Assembly: GCA_017654935.2 (NCBI GenBank)
Contig: CM065695.1
Location: forward strand, 27,039,143 to 27,103,142
Length of the DNA stretch: 64,000 nucleotides
Direction: 5' to 3'
Origin: Phymorhynchus buccinoides
Lineage: Eukaryota > Mollusca > Gastropoda > Neogastropoda > Raphitomidae
In this document: positions 11,457 to 25,012 of the stretch, in pieces
Layout: the number at the start of each line of letters is the position of its first letter
Position numbering within the stretch: the stretch's first letter is position 1
Notes under the pieces: generated by a model
Seen by the model: only the letters and a program-made list of their open reading frames with translations
Database searches by the model: none
What the model was told of the DNA's origin: nothing
Translations under genes and position numbers: made by a program

Positions 11457-12090
11457 ATAGCAAACCAAGACTGGGAATCTCTGACTGATCCGAGAAAGTG
11501 GATGATGATTAGAACTCCCCAACACAGATACCCTAACATCCCCCCTTTTTCCGCACCTAGTGACATACATATGCACCAAACTTTCATTATTGGTCAGAAT
11601 ATTCACACACATCACGCACACGCACATCATACACAAACAAATAAAGAAACTTATGACTTGTGACACACACAACTCAACTTGTGACACACACCAAGTGTCA
11701 AAGTCAAAGCCATACACCATCACAAACTAGAAACAGCTACTCTTGGTTTACAAAAACCCAATCTGCGCTGAGAATCAGTGTTGTTTTTTGAAAAGAATGC
11801 CTTATTCTAAGAAAAACTTGTTACTTTCAGTTTGCAGTTAAAAAAAAATGGTTAACAGCAACTCGAACCGGTTTTTGGACCGCGAAAGTTTGGCACCGGT
11901 TTTCCTTGTTCAAAGAACACCCCCCCCCCCCCCCGGTGTTTCCCGTACCCACAATGTTACCACGCAAGTTGCTCCTAGAGTGACTCTAAATGCGTGTGGA
12001 GCTTTGTGTGAGCTGTCATCAAATATTTTATTGTAGGACACATTCTCACATCGTACACTTCTGTCAAACAAAGAGAAAAATGTGAACAAT
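11457..12090. repeat. Tandem segmental duplication, copy 2 (LTR tail plus flank)
   Basis: Begins AGCAAACCAAGACTGG and keeps the LTR end better than copy 1: it resembles the 5' LTR end through ACCCTAAC, TTTCCGCACC and TGACATA. It then parallels copy 1 over about 550 bp with substitutions and indels. The divergence suggests an old duplication, older than the intact gag and pol. Confidence 0.75.
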
Positions 12091-12414
12091 CTAATTTCTG
12101 GAAACCAGACTTATTTTGAACTGCGAAAGAGCAGTACAAACATGCGTCCACACTATGACACACATTTGACTTTCATTTTAACAGAATACAAGAACTCTTG
12201 ACAAGCAATCTGATTTTCTCACAATATGCTTGGTCCAATGTTTACCTAGTGTTCTTGTATATTAACAAATTTTGTTTTTTTTTTACAACGTTTACAAATT
12301 TCTTGTTTTACAGAAAACATAAGTAATCTAAATGTTGTAGAATTCTTTTCCAATCAAGGATGGTTCATAATCATTTTGTCATCAGTTTGTTTTCTTGTTG
12401 AATGACAGATATAC

Positions 12415-12555
12415 GTGGTCAGTCGTCTGACCTCTAGCCTCTTCCTGCACAGTGATGGGGCGCTGCTGGTCACTGATGACAAAGTAGCCGTAGGGGTCAT
12501 CATTGGCCGCAATGGTCAAGGTGGACGAACGCTTCAGAGCATCGCCCAACTCTCC
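12415..12555 (-). CDS. Exon encoding part of a Calx-beta domain, ADGRV1-like
   Basis: Read on the minus strand, the pyrimidine-rich acceptor TGTTTCTTCACAG is followed in phase 0 by codons for GELGDALKRSSTLTIAANDD, then PYGYFVISDQQRPITVQEE. The AANDDPYG...F pattern and the VQEE restart of the next repeat are typical of Calx-beta repeats in the giant adhesion receptor ADGRV1 (VLGR1/GPR98). There they form the calcium-binding extracellular stalk. A donor at CAC|GTATAT gives a 141-bp exon, phase 0 at both ends; a donor 17 bp earlier (AGAG|GTCAGA) is the alternative. No other exon of the gene is recognised in the window. Other Calx-beta proteins are possible, but the PYG motif favours ADGRV1. Confidence 0.72.
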
Positions 12556-14240
12556 CTGTGAAGAAACAGAGGGTAAAACACAAAATGCTAGGTAGGTACA
12601 TGTTTTCATGTAACAAAGAAGCTGTATGTGTCATCATTGGCAGCAATGGTGAAGGTGGACAAACGCTTCAGAGCATCGCCCAACTCCCCCTGTGAAGAAA
12701 CAGAGGGTAAAACACAAAATGCTAGGTAGGTACATGTTTTCATGTAACAAAGAAGCTGTATGTGTCATCATTGGCAGCAATGGTGAAGGTGGACGAACGC
12801 TTCAGAGCATCGCCCAACTCCCCCTGTGAAGAAACAGAGGGTAAAACACAAAATGCTAGGTAGGTACATGTTTTCATGTAACAAAGAAGCTGTATGTGTC
12901 ATCATTGGCAGCAATGGTGAAGGTGGACGAACGCTTCAGAGCATCGCCCAACTCCCCCTGTGAAGAAACAGAGGGTAAAACACAAAATGCTAGGTAGGTA
13001 CATGTTTTCATGTAACAAAGAAGCTGTATGTGTCATCATTGGCAGCAATGGTGAAGGTGGACGAACACTTCAGAGCATCGCCCAACTCTCCCTGTGAAGA
13101 AACAGAAGGTAAAACACAAAATGCTAGGTAGGTACATGTTTTCATGTAACAAAGAAGCTGTATGTGTCATCATTGGCAGCAATGGTGAAGGTGGACGAAC
13201 ACTTCAGAGCATCGCCCAACTCCCCCTGTGAAGAAACAGAAGGTAAAACACAAAATGCTAGGTAGGTACATGTTTTCATGTAACAAAGAAGCTGTATGTG
13301 TCATCATTGGCAGCAATGGTGAAGGTGGACGAACACTTCAGAGCATCGCCCAACTCCCCCTGTGAAGAAACAGAGGGTAAAACACAAAATGCTAGGTAGG
13401 TACATGTTTTCATGTAACAAAGAAGCTGTATGTGTCATCATTGGCAGCAATGGTGAAGGTGGACGAACGCTTCAGAGCATCGCCCAACTCTCCCTGTGAA
13501 GAAACAGAGGGTAAAACACAAAATGCTAGGTAGGTACATGTTTTCATGTAACAAAGAAGCTGTATGTGTCATCATTGGCAGCAATGGTGAAGGTGGACGA
13601 ACGCTTCAGAGCATCGCCCAACTCCCCCTGTGAAGAAACAGAGGGTAAAACACAAAATGCTAGGTAGGTACATGTTTTCATGTAACAAAGAAGCTGTATG
13701 TGTCATCATTGGCAGCAATGGTGAAGGTGGACGAACGCTTCAGAGCATCGCCCAACTCCCCCTGTGAAGAAACAGAGGGTAAAACACAAAATGCTAGGTA
13801 GGTACATGTTTTCATGTAACAAAGAAGCTGTATGTGTCATCATTGGCAGCAATGGTGAAGGTGGACGAATGCTTCAGAGCGTCGCCCAACTCCCCCTGTG
13901 AAGAAACAGAGGGTAAAACACAAAATGCTAGGTAGGTACATGTTTTCATGTAACAAAGAAGCTGTATGTGTCATCATTGGCAGCAATGGTGAAGGTGGAC
14001 GAATGCTTCAGAGCGTCGCCCAACTCCCCCTGTGAAGAAACAGAGGGTAAAACACAAAATGCTAGGTAGGTACATGTTTTCATGTAACAAAGAAGCTGTA
14101 TGTGTCATCATTGGCAGCAATGGTGAAGGTGGACGAACACTTCAGAGCATCGCCCAACTCTCCCTGTGAAGAAACAGAGGGTAAAACACAAAATGCTAGG
14201 TAGGTACATGTTTTCATGTAACAAAGCCGTATGTGTCATA
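12497..14240 (-). repeat. 134-bp tandem array duplicating the intron-exon boundary of the Calx-beta exon
   Basis: Thirteen units start with TCATCATTGG at 12497, 12631, 12765, 12899 and then every 134 bp to 14105. The first unit is the real exon. The other twelve lie upstream in transcription and copy the intron end (TCTGTTTCTTCACAG) plus about 70 bp of exon. They then diverge from PYGYF to TYSFF and reach an in-frame TGA. Units differ by only a few point changes (AACGC/AACAC/AATGC, AGAGCAT/AGAGCGT, CTCCC/CTCTC). Each unit keeps a full splice acceptor, but I see no strong donor on the minus strand. Confidence 0.93.
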
Positions 14241-15180
14241 CCTAAAACACATGTGTTTATGTCATTTACTGTCACACAGGCTTATATTTGGTCGGGTGAA
14301 AGCCAGAGGGTACTATTATCCTCTGTTATTCCTTTTGTCATTAGTACCATCTGGCTGTCACACAGCCAATATATCGTTGCCCGGGAATATTACCATATTT
14401 TTTGGATCATTAGGCGCTTGTGTGTATAAGGCTAACAGGGCCATTTTCAAGAAAAATCTAAGAAACATAAAGAAAAAGGTGTCTTTGTTTATAAGGCCAA
14501 AAAGAAAAGCAAAAGAAAAGCCTGTACGCGTCCAGTAAAAGTTTATTGACCGCCATTACTGCTGTCATAAACAAGAGTTGGCTCCCTTTCAAATCATCAA
14601 ACATTGTTTGTGTGACTTCCTGTTGTTGTGTTTGCGCTTTTCTTCGCGAAGATTGGTAGAATTATGGCATTTTAAGCTCTCAAACGATGCTTTTTCTCCA
14701 ATGAAGGGTTATGGCATATGTTTGACGGTAATCTAAGACCCCTAATAGCGATTTGACGCATTTATACGGAGTATTCCATATTGCGATCGTGACCACTTCG
14801 ATGTCTAGACTCACAGTACACTGTACTGAGACCGGCATGCGTTGCCTCATCCTTCTTACGATTTTGTCAGCAATAGGGGCTCATTATTAGGCGCATCAAG
14901 GTCGACATTGGAGACACAATATGCTTATTGCTCAATATGTCTGATAATTAAGTAAATATCGCGAGTCCCAAAATGGTCAACTTCGATGATGTGAGTTAGC
15001 TTGCCAGTTAATCACGCCAAGGTGCCCAAGGTGATAATTTAACAAAGCTGTATAAAAGAAGAACAATGTGCAAAGATTAAAAACACAGACGGGAGTTCAT
15101 ATGAAACAAAAAATGAACCGTAATTTAACTGAAATGACCAAAATATTGATTTTTTTTCTTTATCATGTGAATGGACGTCT
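14241..15180. other. Unassigned sequence, no gene seen
   Basis: AT-rich unique-looking DNA, probably an intron of the ADGRV1-like gene or intergenic. Open frames here (for example 14166-14538) show no domain and start inside the satellite array. No RNA gene was recognised. Confidence 0.6.
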
Positions 15181-15329
15181 TACAACTTAGCCTGTGACTA
15201 TATAAACACACAGTGGCCACAAGATACCGAGTACAAGTACACAGCCATGCACATATACCACATCAAGGTAAAAGAGCATATCAAAGACACACACAGCATA
15301 TATGCACATCCATGTACACCACACACTTA

Positions 15330-15500
15330 ACATAGAATAACACACACACACTTCATTATCTCTCTTACGGATGTATCCAATACACACACACTCAAAAAAA
15401 AATACACACACACACCCCTTACACACACACACTTACATACACTCCATCTCCCTCTCTCACACACACACACACCCACACACACATGCACACACACCCTACC
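15330..15500. repeat. (CA)-rich microsatellite cluster
   Basis: Interrupted ACACAC stretches just before the first assembly gap. Confidence 0.85.
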
Positions 15501-15588
15501 AAACTTGTTAACCCCCCTTCCAACCAAACCCCCCTACCTTCCAACCGAAGGTTTCACCGTGCAGATTTCGTCAGCTCCGGTTCCGTGT

Positions 15589-16088
15589 NNNNNNNNNNNN
15601 NNNNNNNNNNNNNNNNNNNNNNNNNNNNNNNNNNNNNNNNNNNNNNNNNNNNNNNNNNNNNNNNNNNNNNNNNNNNNNNNNNNNNNNNNNNNNNNNNNNN
15701 NNNNNNNNNNNNNNNNNNNNNNNNNNNNNNNNNNNNNNNNNNNNNNNNNNNNNNNNNNNNNNNNNNNNNNNNNNNNNNNNNNNNNNNNNNNNNNNNNNNN
15801 NNNNNNNNNNNNNNNNNNNNNNNNNNNNNNNNNNNNNNNNNNNNNNNNNNNNNNNNNNNNNNNNNNNNNNNNNNNNNNNNNNNNNNNNNNNNNNNNNNNN
15901 NNNNNNNNNNNNNNNNNNNNNNNNNNNNNNNNNNNNNNNNNNNNNNNNNNNNNNNNNNNNNNNNNNNNNNNNNNNNNNNNNNNNNNNNNNNNNNNNNNNN
16001 NNNNNNNNNNNNNNNNNNNNNNNNNNNNNNNNNNNNNNNNNNNNNNNNNNNNNNNNNNNNNNNNNNNNNNNNNNNNNNNNNNNNNNNN
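15589..16088. other. Assembly gap (500 N)
   Basis: Exactly 500 undetermined bases, a conventional fixed-size scaffold gap. Open frames spanning it are meaningless. Confidence 0.99.
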
Positions 16089-16534
16089 TATGTACAGAGA
16101 GAGACAGACACAAAAGTCTTGTAAATCCTTTCAGATTTCATTGTTTTCCATTCATATTTTGTTTTGGCGCCATTGAGCTGCTTTATTCTTATTGCTGCAT
16201 AATCTTATGCAGATTTTGTGAGTAAATAAAATACAAGTGTCACATAATTCTGAACCCTTTGGTCAGACTGATGAGAGTGGAAGCTGTGTAATTTTCATGT
16301 AAAAACCTACTTCTCTCTGTCTGCCATTTAGAGCAAACTACCACTTGTATTTCATTCAATCATACGAGCCAGAACCTGGGCACAAATATAAATTTATTAG
16401 ATGAAAAGGGGCCGGGAAAGTTGCTCACCTCCCACACCCTAGAGAAGTGGGCTAACGGGAAATTAGAGACTTAGCCTTTTAACCCATTCCCTCGTCACAC
16501 TCATTATGCGACAATGTCAAGATTATAAAACAAC

Positions 16535-16887
<353 letters not shown>

Positions 16888-17109
16888 GTGGGGATGGGGT
16901 GGGGTCACTGATAAGATGTCAAATAACAGAAAAATACCCATGACTCAAAGTTACGAGTCACAACCATTGTACTGCATGGAAGTAGAACTACTTCTTTCTT
17001 CTTCTTCTGCGTTCCCAGGCCATATGGCCATAATGGACAAGGTACGTATGTTTCCGGTTTTCAATTTTCACTGATCTCTCCGCTGCATACAGCCGACACA
17101 TTCCGATTT

Positions 17110-17310
17110 CGGAGGAGCTCAAAGGAGAAACATTATTTGGAGGCTTGCTTAGATTTAAAAAAAAACCAAGGCAGGAGAATGAGCCTATAAGTCAGAACGA
17201 TAAGTACCGGTGGATGATAGAAAGCAAAGGGAAAAGGCAGAGTCAGAGAGAGTGGCGGATGAGGGGAAGTTTCAAGCACAAAACTTCCAGAAGGTGAGGG
17301 AACTATTGTT
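17110..17310. repeat. Dispersed repeat family A, copy 1
   Basis: Contains AGGCAGGAG...ATGAG, AAAGGGAAAAGGCAGAGTCA, GAGGAAGT and CCAGAAGGTG. The order is shared with 22130-22285. Nature unknown. Confidence 0.6.
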
Positions 17311-17498
17311 TTACGAAAGACCTCCCCCCGGTAGCCCCACGGGGAGAGACTGGTGGAGGGGGCGGGGTCGTATGGACGCATGAGGCATTCACCCACTGTC
17401 CCAAAGTAGAACTACTACAAAACCCTGGTGTTTCCGATTTTCCAACTGAATCAACGCGGGCCCTGTTGGCTAGGCCCTAGTAATTATGGTAGTCTGGC

Positions 17499-17520
17499 CC
17501 CCCCCCCCCCCCCCCCCCCG
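17499..17520. repeat. Poly(C) tract
   Basis: A homopolymer run of about 21 C. Its length in the assembly is unreliable. Confidence 0.9.
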
Positions 17521-18175
17521 CCATCTGCCCCCATCGTTACGCGGGCTGCTCTGGCGGACAGTATTGTTCACAGACTAATAATAGGCTACTCAGTACTCGT
17601 CCATCTAACCATAAAAATGTTGCTTATCATGGCTGATGGGACTACACTCTCTATTCTCTTAGTTTTAAGATCGGATACACTTTTTTTCTTCCGCAAACGC
17701 TTGTGGTAGTTGGTATTTGGCATATATTCTAGTCACAGAGACTTATCACTGTGAAATTCGGGCTGCTCTCCCCCGGAAAGTGCGTCGCCGCAAGTGCAGC
17801 GTATGCCCAATTTAAACAAACAATTTTTTTTTGGGGGGACACAGGGTGACGCCCTTGTTCACTTTTGCCTCTCTCTCTCCAGTCTCCCTCTGTCTCTGTG
17901 TGTCTCTCTGTCTCTGTCTGTCTGCTGTCTCTCTCACTCGATTCTTTCTCTCGTCGCCCTTCTATGGCATGGCCTACCCTTTCTTTGCCTATCCGAACCC
18001 TTTCTTTAATCAAAATTATTAAATGGCCACAAAGCGCCGTTGTTCTAAATTATTAAAGTTTTATCTTCTCATTTTAGCTCTACATAGCATGACTGAACGC
18101 GAGGGGGAGGGGGGTGTAGTCAGCCCTGCAATACAATTAAACCATTCAGTGTTCAGTATTCAGTGTAGATAGAGA

Positions 18176-19294
<1,119 letters not shown>

Positions 19295-19540
19295 GAGGAA
19301 CTGACTAAACAAAGAGAAAAGACAGATGGATCTGCATGTCAACACAAAGATCGATAATGTTATTGTTAAGCATAATAATCACACTAAACATGGGCAACGA
19401 CACAGGGTGTGGTTTTCGTGCAGAACGCTGAGATCAAGCCAGTGTAAAGGCTTCTCATAGCATCCACACCACGGAGGGAGTGTTTCTAAGATCTTGAATG
19501 ATGCTGGTGTGCATGCGGTGATGATTGATGCCTGAGTGAT

Positions 19541-19639
19541 CGAAGAAGAAGAAGAAGAAGAAGAAAAAGAAGAAGAAGAAGAAGAAGAAGAAGAAGAAGA
19601 AGAAAAGAAGAAGAAGAAGAAGAAGAAGAAAAAGAAAAC

Positions 19640-19715
<76 letters not shown>

Positions 19716-19775
19716 AAAAAAAAAAAAGACCAAGAACAAGAAAAAGAATAATAATAATAAGAAGAAGAAATGTTG
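19541..19775. repeat. (GAA)n and (AAT)n microsatellite
   Basis: GAA-family repeats flank an (AAT)n block near 19642-19686. Confidence 0.95.
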
Positions 19776-19805
19776 TGAAAAAAACTGCATTAAAATACAT
19801 GCAAA

Positions 19806-20078
19806 ACTTCGCGAGATATTAGCGATTATGTGTTTCGGGGTTTGAACCCCGTAACTGGCGCGACCTTGACCTTAATGTAAAACTAAATACATCAGTGGAT
19901 AGCTTGCATCTTGGCCAACTAGTATACAACATTTGATGATGATAGACTGAATAGTTATTGAGAAAAATGGACGAATAGCCAGACGGACGGACGGACGGAT
20001 GCCGGAAGGACGGACTGACGGACGGACGGACCAGACAAAAACAATAGTTCCCCGAACCTTCCACTCGGGGACTAAAAA
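19806..20078 (-). repeat. Dispersed repeat family B (SINE-like), copy 1
   Basis: Minus-strand copy of a ~265-bp family whose plus-strand copy is at 46312-46572. Shared landmarks, read on this strand, are GGGTTTGAACCCCGTAACTGG, a GACGGACGGACGG tetranucleotide run, and an end with CCACTCGGGGACTAA. GGTTTGAACCCC resembles a pol III B box, so a SINE is possible. No A box or tRNA head is clear. Confidence 0.6.
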
Positions 20079-20199
20079 GAACAAGAAGAACAACGACAAA
20101 AAAGAAGAAGAATGGTGTGTGTGGGACTGTTGTTTGCGGAGGGGAGTACAGCGCTATGAGAGAAGAAGATCGAAGGAAGGAAAGACGCAAAAGTAATAG

Positions 20200-20305
20200 C
20201 GGATGGGTGGGGGTGGGGCATAGGTGGGGTGGGGGTGGGAGGGCGGGGGGGGGGATAGGAGGGTGGGGGATGGTGGGGGAGGGGGTGGGGTGGTTGGTAG
20301 AGCAG
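20200..20305. repeat. G-rich tract
   Basis: About 100 bp of GGTGGGGG-type sequence with no gene. It could form G-quadruplex structures. Confidence 0.6.
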
Positions 20306-20439
20306 GATGAGAGAAGAAGATAGAAAGAAGGAGAGACACAAAAGTAATAATATAATATTTCGTGGACCCAAAAAAACTGCTGCTCGGTATTTCCGGTACT
20401 AGGCGTTGCGCTAGTTACTATAATAATAGGGTCTTAGAG

Positions 20440-20571
<132 letters not shown>

Positions 20572-20981
20572 ACTGCCACTGACAGATTTGCAGATGTTCA
20601 TTGGAGGCGGGCTCTTACACCGTCATTTTCAGCACTTTACTGTGTTGAACTTCTTTTTTGTTCTTGTCTGAGCGGTCGATGACGAACGTATTTCGTGACA
20701 CGTTCATATTTTATATAACTCTTTTTGTTCTTCTTCTCTAAAATAGCCAACTGCATCACCATGAAGATATTTTGAAAAGACATACATGTTCATACACATT
20801 TGAAGTGCAATACACTCTTCTACATAATGTTAACACTGTTTGGCCTCCTTTAGTTGATATTTTATCAACTGAATTTTCTTGTTGTCATTAACCTAGGGTC
20901 TTAGAGAGAGTGAGAGAGAGAGAGAGGGTGGGGGGGAGACTGGCAGTGGCACAGACAGATGTTTATTGCCATTACCCTAGG

Positions 20982-20982
<1 letters not shown>

Positions 20983-21062
<80 letters not shown>
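20983..21062. repeat. (GA)n microsatellite
   Basis: An 80-bp GA tract. The preceding phrase ...CCTAGGGTCTTAGAGAGAG (20890) resembles AATAGGGTCTTAGAGAGATAG at 20427, so the flank may be duplicated together with the tract. Confidence 0.9.
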
Positions 21063-21063
<1 letters not shown>

Positions 21064-21194
21064 AGACTAGGCCAAGATGTGCTCAAGAGAAACACGCTCG
21101 CGCACAGAAGCTCAGACGAAGGAATGAACACAGGAAGAAAACGCCACTCCTCCGGCATCACAACAAAACAAGGCACATGTATGCACAGTTAAAC

Positions 21195-21341
<147 letters not shown>

Positions 21342-21840
21342 GAGGAGACAGAAGAAATCGCTCGCAACGAAACGCCAACACTGCAAATAAATTATGGCCT
21401 AAATTAGAACACACAAAAATGCATCTCTTACCTTAATTTGATAAGTCCTTTTATTTATCGACGATCAGAGAAGCCAGGCCTGGCTTTACTACACAAGACA
21501 CCACCACTCCAAAATGTCATAGCCTCACTCTCTCACATTGACGCGAATGATGATGACATAGACATAGACGATGTGATAAATGAGAGAGAGCAGCACAGCA
21601 TCATAGCTGACATAGCATCCTTTCGCATCAGCAGCGAAAAGGCCTAGGCCTAGGTTACTACGCGCACACACACACACACACACATACAGGCGCACACACT
21701 CATCAAGTAACAACCAACAAATTCAGTCATATATAATCAGAGCGGGTGTACACAGCACACCAAAACTACCCTCTGTCTGTCTGCAACTTTGACCCCTCTC
21801 TTGTCTCACCATCTCCCTGTCACTCCCCTCCTCCCCTCCC

Positions 21841-21879
<39 letters not shown>

Positions 21880-22129
21880 GCGTGTGCCTTTCTTAGGCTC
21901 GCTGGCTTGCTCGTTTTTGCGATGGTTGCAAGCGCGAAACTCATAAGGTGTTGGTTAAGTAATAAACGTTTCTGTTCTTGTGTTTCTTCTTCTTCTTCTT
22001 CTTCTTCTTGTTCGTTCGCTCAGACAGTTTCCTGTCATATGAGCGTAGATGCGTCATGCTGACGTTATGCGCCTAGCTAAGAAATAGGTAGGCCCGGCAT
22101 GTCCGACTTCGGCTGAAGAAATCTTTGTA

Positions 22130-22285
22130 CGAATGTATAAGAAAACAAAAAGGCAGGAGGATGGACCAGTGAGATAGAAAGATAGCGGATGAGACAGTAA
22201 ACAAAGGGAAAAGGCAGAGTCACAGAGAATGACAGAATTAGAGGAAGTTACAAGCACAGAACTACCAGAAGGTGGGGATATTCGC
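22130..22285. repeat. Dispersed repeat family A, copy 2
   Basis: Matches 17110-17310 in order: AGGCAGGAGGATG, AAAGGGAAAAGGCAGAGTCA, AGAGGAAGTTACAAGCAC, CCAGAAGGTGGGG. Confidence 0.6.
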
Positions 22286-22375
22286 GGTTGTTGTTTTTCA
22301 ACATGAAGTTAGAATAGAAGACCGTATTCAAGTTGCACCACTGATTCACCAGCAAGTCATGTTTTGCGAGAGCGC

Positions 22376-22452
22376 GCACACACTCACACGCGCACACACA
22401 CACACACACGCACACACACATACACACAAGCACGCATGCACGCACGCATGCA

Positions 22453-22516
<64 letters not shown>
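22376..22516. repeat. (CA)n / CACG microsatellite
   Basis: Interrupted CACACG and then pure CA. Confidence 0.95.
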
Positions 22517-22526
<10 letters not shown>

Positions 22527-22653
22527 TAAATAATTGTTACGTATTTCGGGCTGAATCATAAGACATTGATTTAAAAGTACAAAGTAAAGACTCGAAAATA
22601 AGGCATTTTCTAGTTTAATAACAACTTTTCTAAAAGAGAGAGGGCAGTGCGCA

Positions 22654-22659
<6 letters not shown>

Positions 22660-22741
<82 letters not shown>

Positions 22742-22850
22742 AACATAGAGAGAGATAGAGGGAGAGAGAGAGAGAGAGAGAGACTAAAGATAAGAGAGAC
22801 TTTTGAAAGAGAGAGTATGTTTTGATGGACACGAGAGAGCCTAAGGTCTA

Positions 22851-22910
<60 letters not shown>

Positions 22911-22995
22911 TTTCCCCCTCTTTTTTTCTTATCTTTCAAAAACACAGAACGATAGAGAGAGATAGAGGGCATGAGAGAGAGAGAGAGAGAGAGAA
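22660..22995. repeat. (GA)n and (TC)n blocks in opposite orientation
   Basis: GA runs at 22668-22738, 22760-22782 and 22976-22993 flank TC runs at 22850-22910. Together they can form long imperfect hairpins immediately upstream of the LicD-like exon. Confidence 0.85.
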
Positions 22996-23032
22996 TGTAA
23001 ATATAGATTTGTTAAAAAAGAAATTCCCCTAA

Positions 23033-23551
23033 ATGATAATCTTGGGTGACAAAGTCCAGCGCGTGCTGTCCTGCATCCTGGGCTACACGCTGCGGGTGCA
23101 GCCCTCCATGCACTGGAAGTTCTTCTGGAGCCAGGCTCCCATGGTGGAGGTGGTGTCCACGGCGCGGGTGCTTCAGCCTCGCGTGCTGAAGGAAAGCGAG
23201 AAGGAGAGCCACGTCACGGAGTACCATCCGCTGGACGCCGTGGCGATGCGCTTCCCTTTCCTCGACATCTTCCTGGTGACCTCTGACGGCTCCTACCTGT
23301 GGACGCTGGCCAACTTCAACGTGAAGACCACCCTTTTCCCCGTGGAGGACGTGTACCCTCTGGCCACGGTCAGCTACGAGGGTCGGCCAGCCCCCGTGCC
23401 GCGGAATAGTGTCCGCCTTCTGCGCAGAATATACCAGCCCAACATGTGTGCTTCCAACGGACACAACCACCAGAAGGGCCACGGCATCTCCGACATCGAT
23501 GTTGTCCCGTGTGCAGAGTTAGGGGAGATGTATACCGTGTACCACGTATAA
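23033..23551 (+). CDS. LicD family (fukutin-related) C-terminal exon
   Basis: 172 codons of high-GC coding sequence in an AT- and repeat-rich setting, ending in TAA. The pattern HPLDAVAMRFPFLDIFLV ... FPVEDVYPLATVSYEG ... VPRNSVRLLRRIY is the conserved C-terminal half of LicD-family nucleotidyltransferases. That family includes fukutin and FKRP, Golgi ribitol-phosphate transferases, and bacterial choline-phosphate transferase LicD. The N-terminal DxD-type half is missing, so this is probably the last exon of a multi-exon gene. An in-frame TAA sits just before the ATG at 23033, and no convincing acceptor was found. The true 5' edge may lie slightly inside (for example after GACAAAG). A His-rich stretch (GHNHQKGHG) precedes the C-terminus. 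The substrate is unknown. Confidence 0.72.
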   Translation: MIILGDKVQRVLSCILGYTLRVQPSMHWKFFWSQAPMVEVVSTARVLQPRVLKESEKESHVTEYHPLDAVAMRFPFLDIFLVTSDGSYLWTLANFNVKTTLFPVEDVYPLATVSYEGRPAPVPRNSVRLLRRIYQPNMCASNGHNHQKGHGISDIDVVPCAELGEMYTVYHV

Positions 23552-23924
23552 AGGTGAACTTTTATATATAGCCATACGCATACGCATTGTGAGGTTTAGC
23601 TGATCATGCAAAGCTTACATCATGTCCGAATGTGGGGCTTAAGAGTCAGATGAGAATATTTTATTACTAAACAAATTAAAGTCCACAGTGTGTATGTACC
23701 CTACCCGGTGCAAAGTTATGATCACTTTGACACAGTCAAACCTAGAGATTGTATATATGACATTCCTAGATCCAGTGCATGCACCATACCCAGTGTAAAC
23801 CTGTGTTCACAAGATACCGTCAAAACTACATAATACTCATGTACATACCGTATCCTGAGCAAATCTGTGTCCACATCCATAGACCCAGTAAAAAACCCAA
23901 CAGCATATCACTCATGCATGCACC
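23552..23924 (+). other. Probable 3' UTR / downstream region of the LicD-like exon
   Basis: AT-rich sequence after the TAA. AAATTAAAG near 23675 could contain an ATTAAA polyadenylation signal. No coding content. Confidence 0.4.
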
Positions 23925-24155
23925 ATACCTTCTGGTGCAAATCTCAGAAATCTGTTCTCAGTCAAAACTACATAGCACTCATGTATGCACCGTACCTTCT
24001 TGTGCAAATCTCAGACATCTGTGCTCAGTCAAAACTACATAGCACTCATGTACCTTCTTGTGCAAATCTCAGAAATCTGTGCTCAGTCAAAGCTACATAG
24101 AGCTCATGTATGCAAATCTCAGAAATCTGTGCTCAGTCAAAACTACATAGTCCTC
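23925..24155. repeat. ~66-bp tandem repeat
   Basis: About four copies of a unit with GCAAATCTCAGAAATCTGTG and CAGTCAAAACTACATAGCAC, with later copies shortened to about 50 bp. A similar phrase (AGATTTCTGAGATTTGTGCTT) occurs inverted at 24593. Confidence 0.85.
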
Positions 24156-24410
24156 AATGTGAGCTGAGTGGGACCAAGTTTCTTCTATGTACTAGCAGAA
24201 GGCTTGGCGACCTTAGACTAAGACTGCAGTCTCTATGTACTCCGACTACTCTGCACTGTGCCGAGGACAACATGGTGCTACGTGCTTAGTGTGTATATAT
24301 AATATTTCCTGCCAGAAAGGCGTATCTCAAAAGGATTAAAGACGGCAGATATGCTGTTATGGCAGGAAACCCTCTGAGTGTTCTCAGACTTTACATATAC
24401 TATGTATAAA

Positions 24411-24597
<187 letters not shown>

Positions 24598-24898
24598 CTG
24601 AGATTTGTGCTTGCCAATGCAAAACTGTTCCAAAAACATACCACAGAACCAGAAAACAAGAATTCGCAAGTGCCCATTTTCACCAGTGTGGGAAAGTGCC
24701 ATTAAGCGAGACCATTTTGATCCACATTCTTTTTATGTCCACAAACAATTACTGCCTCTACAATGATTTGTCCAGTCTTTTCGTTATTCTTCAATCTTCA
24801 ACACCCACCCAGCACGGCGACTCGCTGTTAATGCTAATATACATCATGGTGATTCTACCGGTAAGATTTATCATAGCACTGCAGTTGTATTGCGTTGA

Positions 24899-24914
24899 GG
24901 GAGAGAGAGAGAGA

Positions 24915-25012
<98 letters not shown>

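Noticed and set aside
14166..14538. Two ~90-100 codon plus-strand frames
   Set aside because: They begin inside the 134-bp array or just after it, and show no motif or splice context.
15483..16176. Open frames spanning N runs (also 31367-31988 and 56681-57289)
   Set aside because: Undetermined bases cannot support coding.
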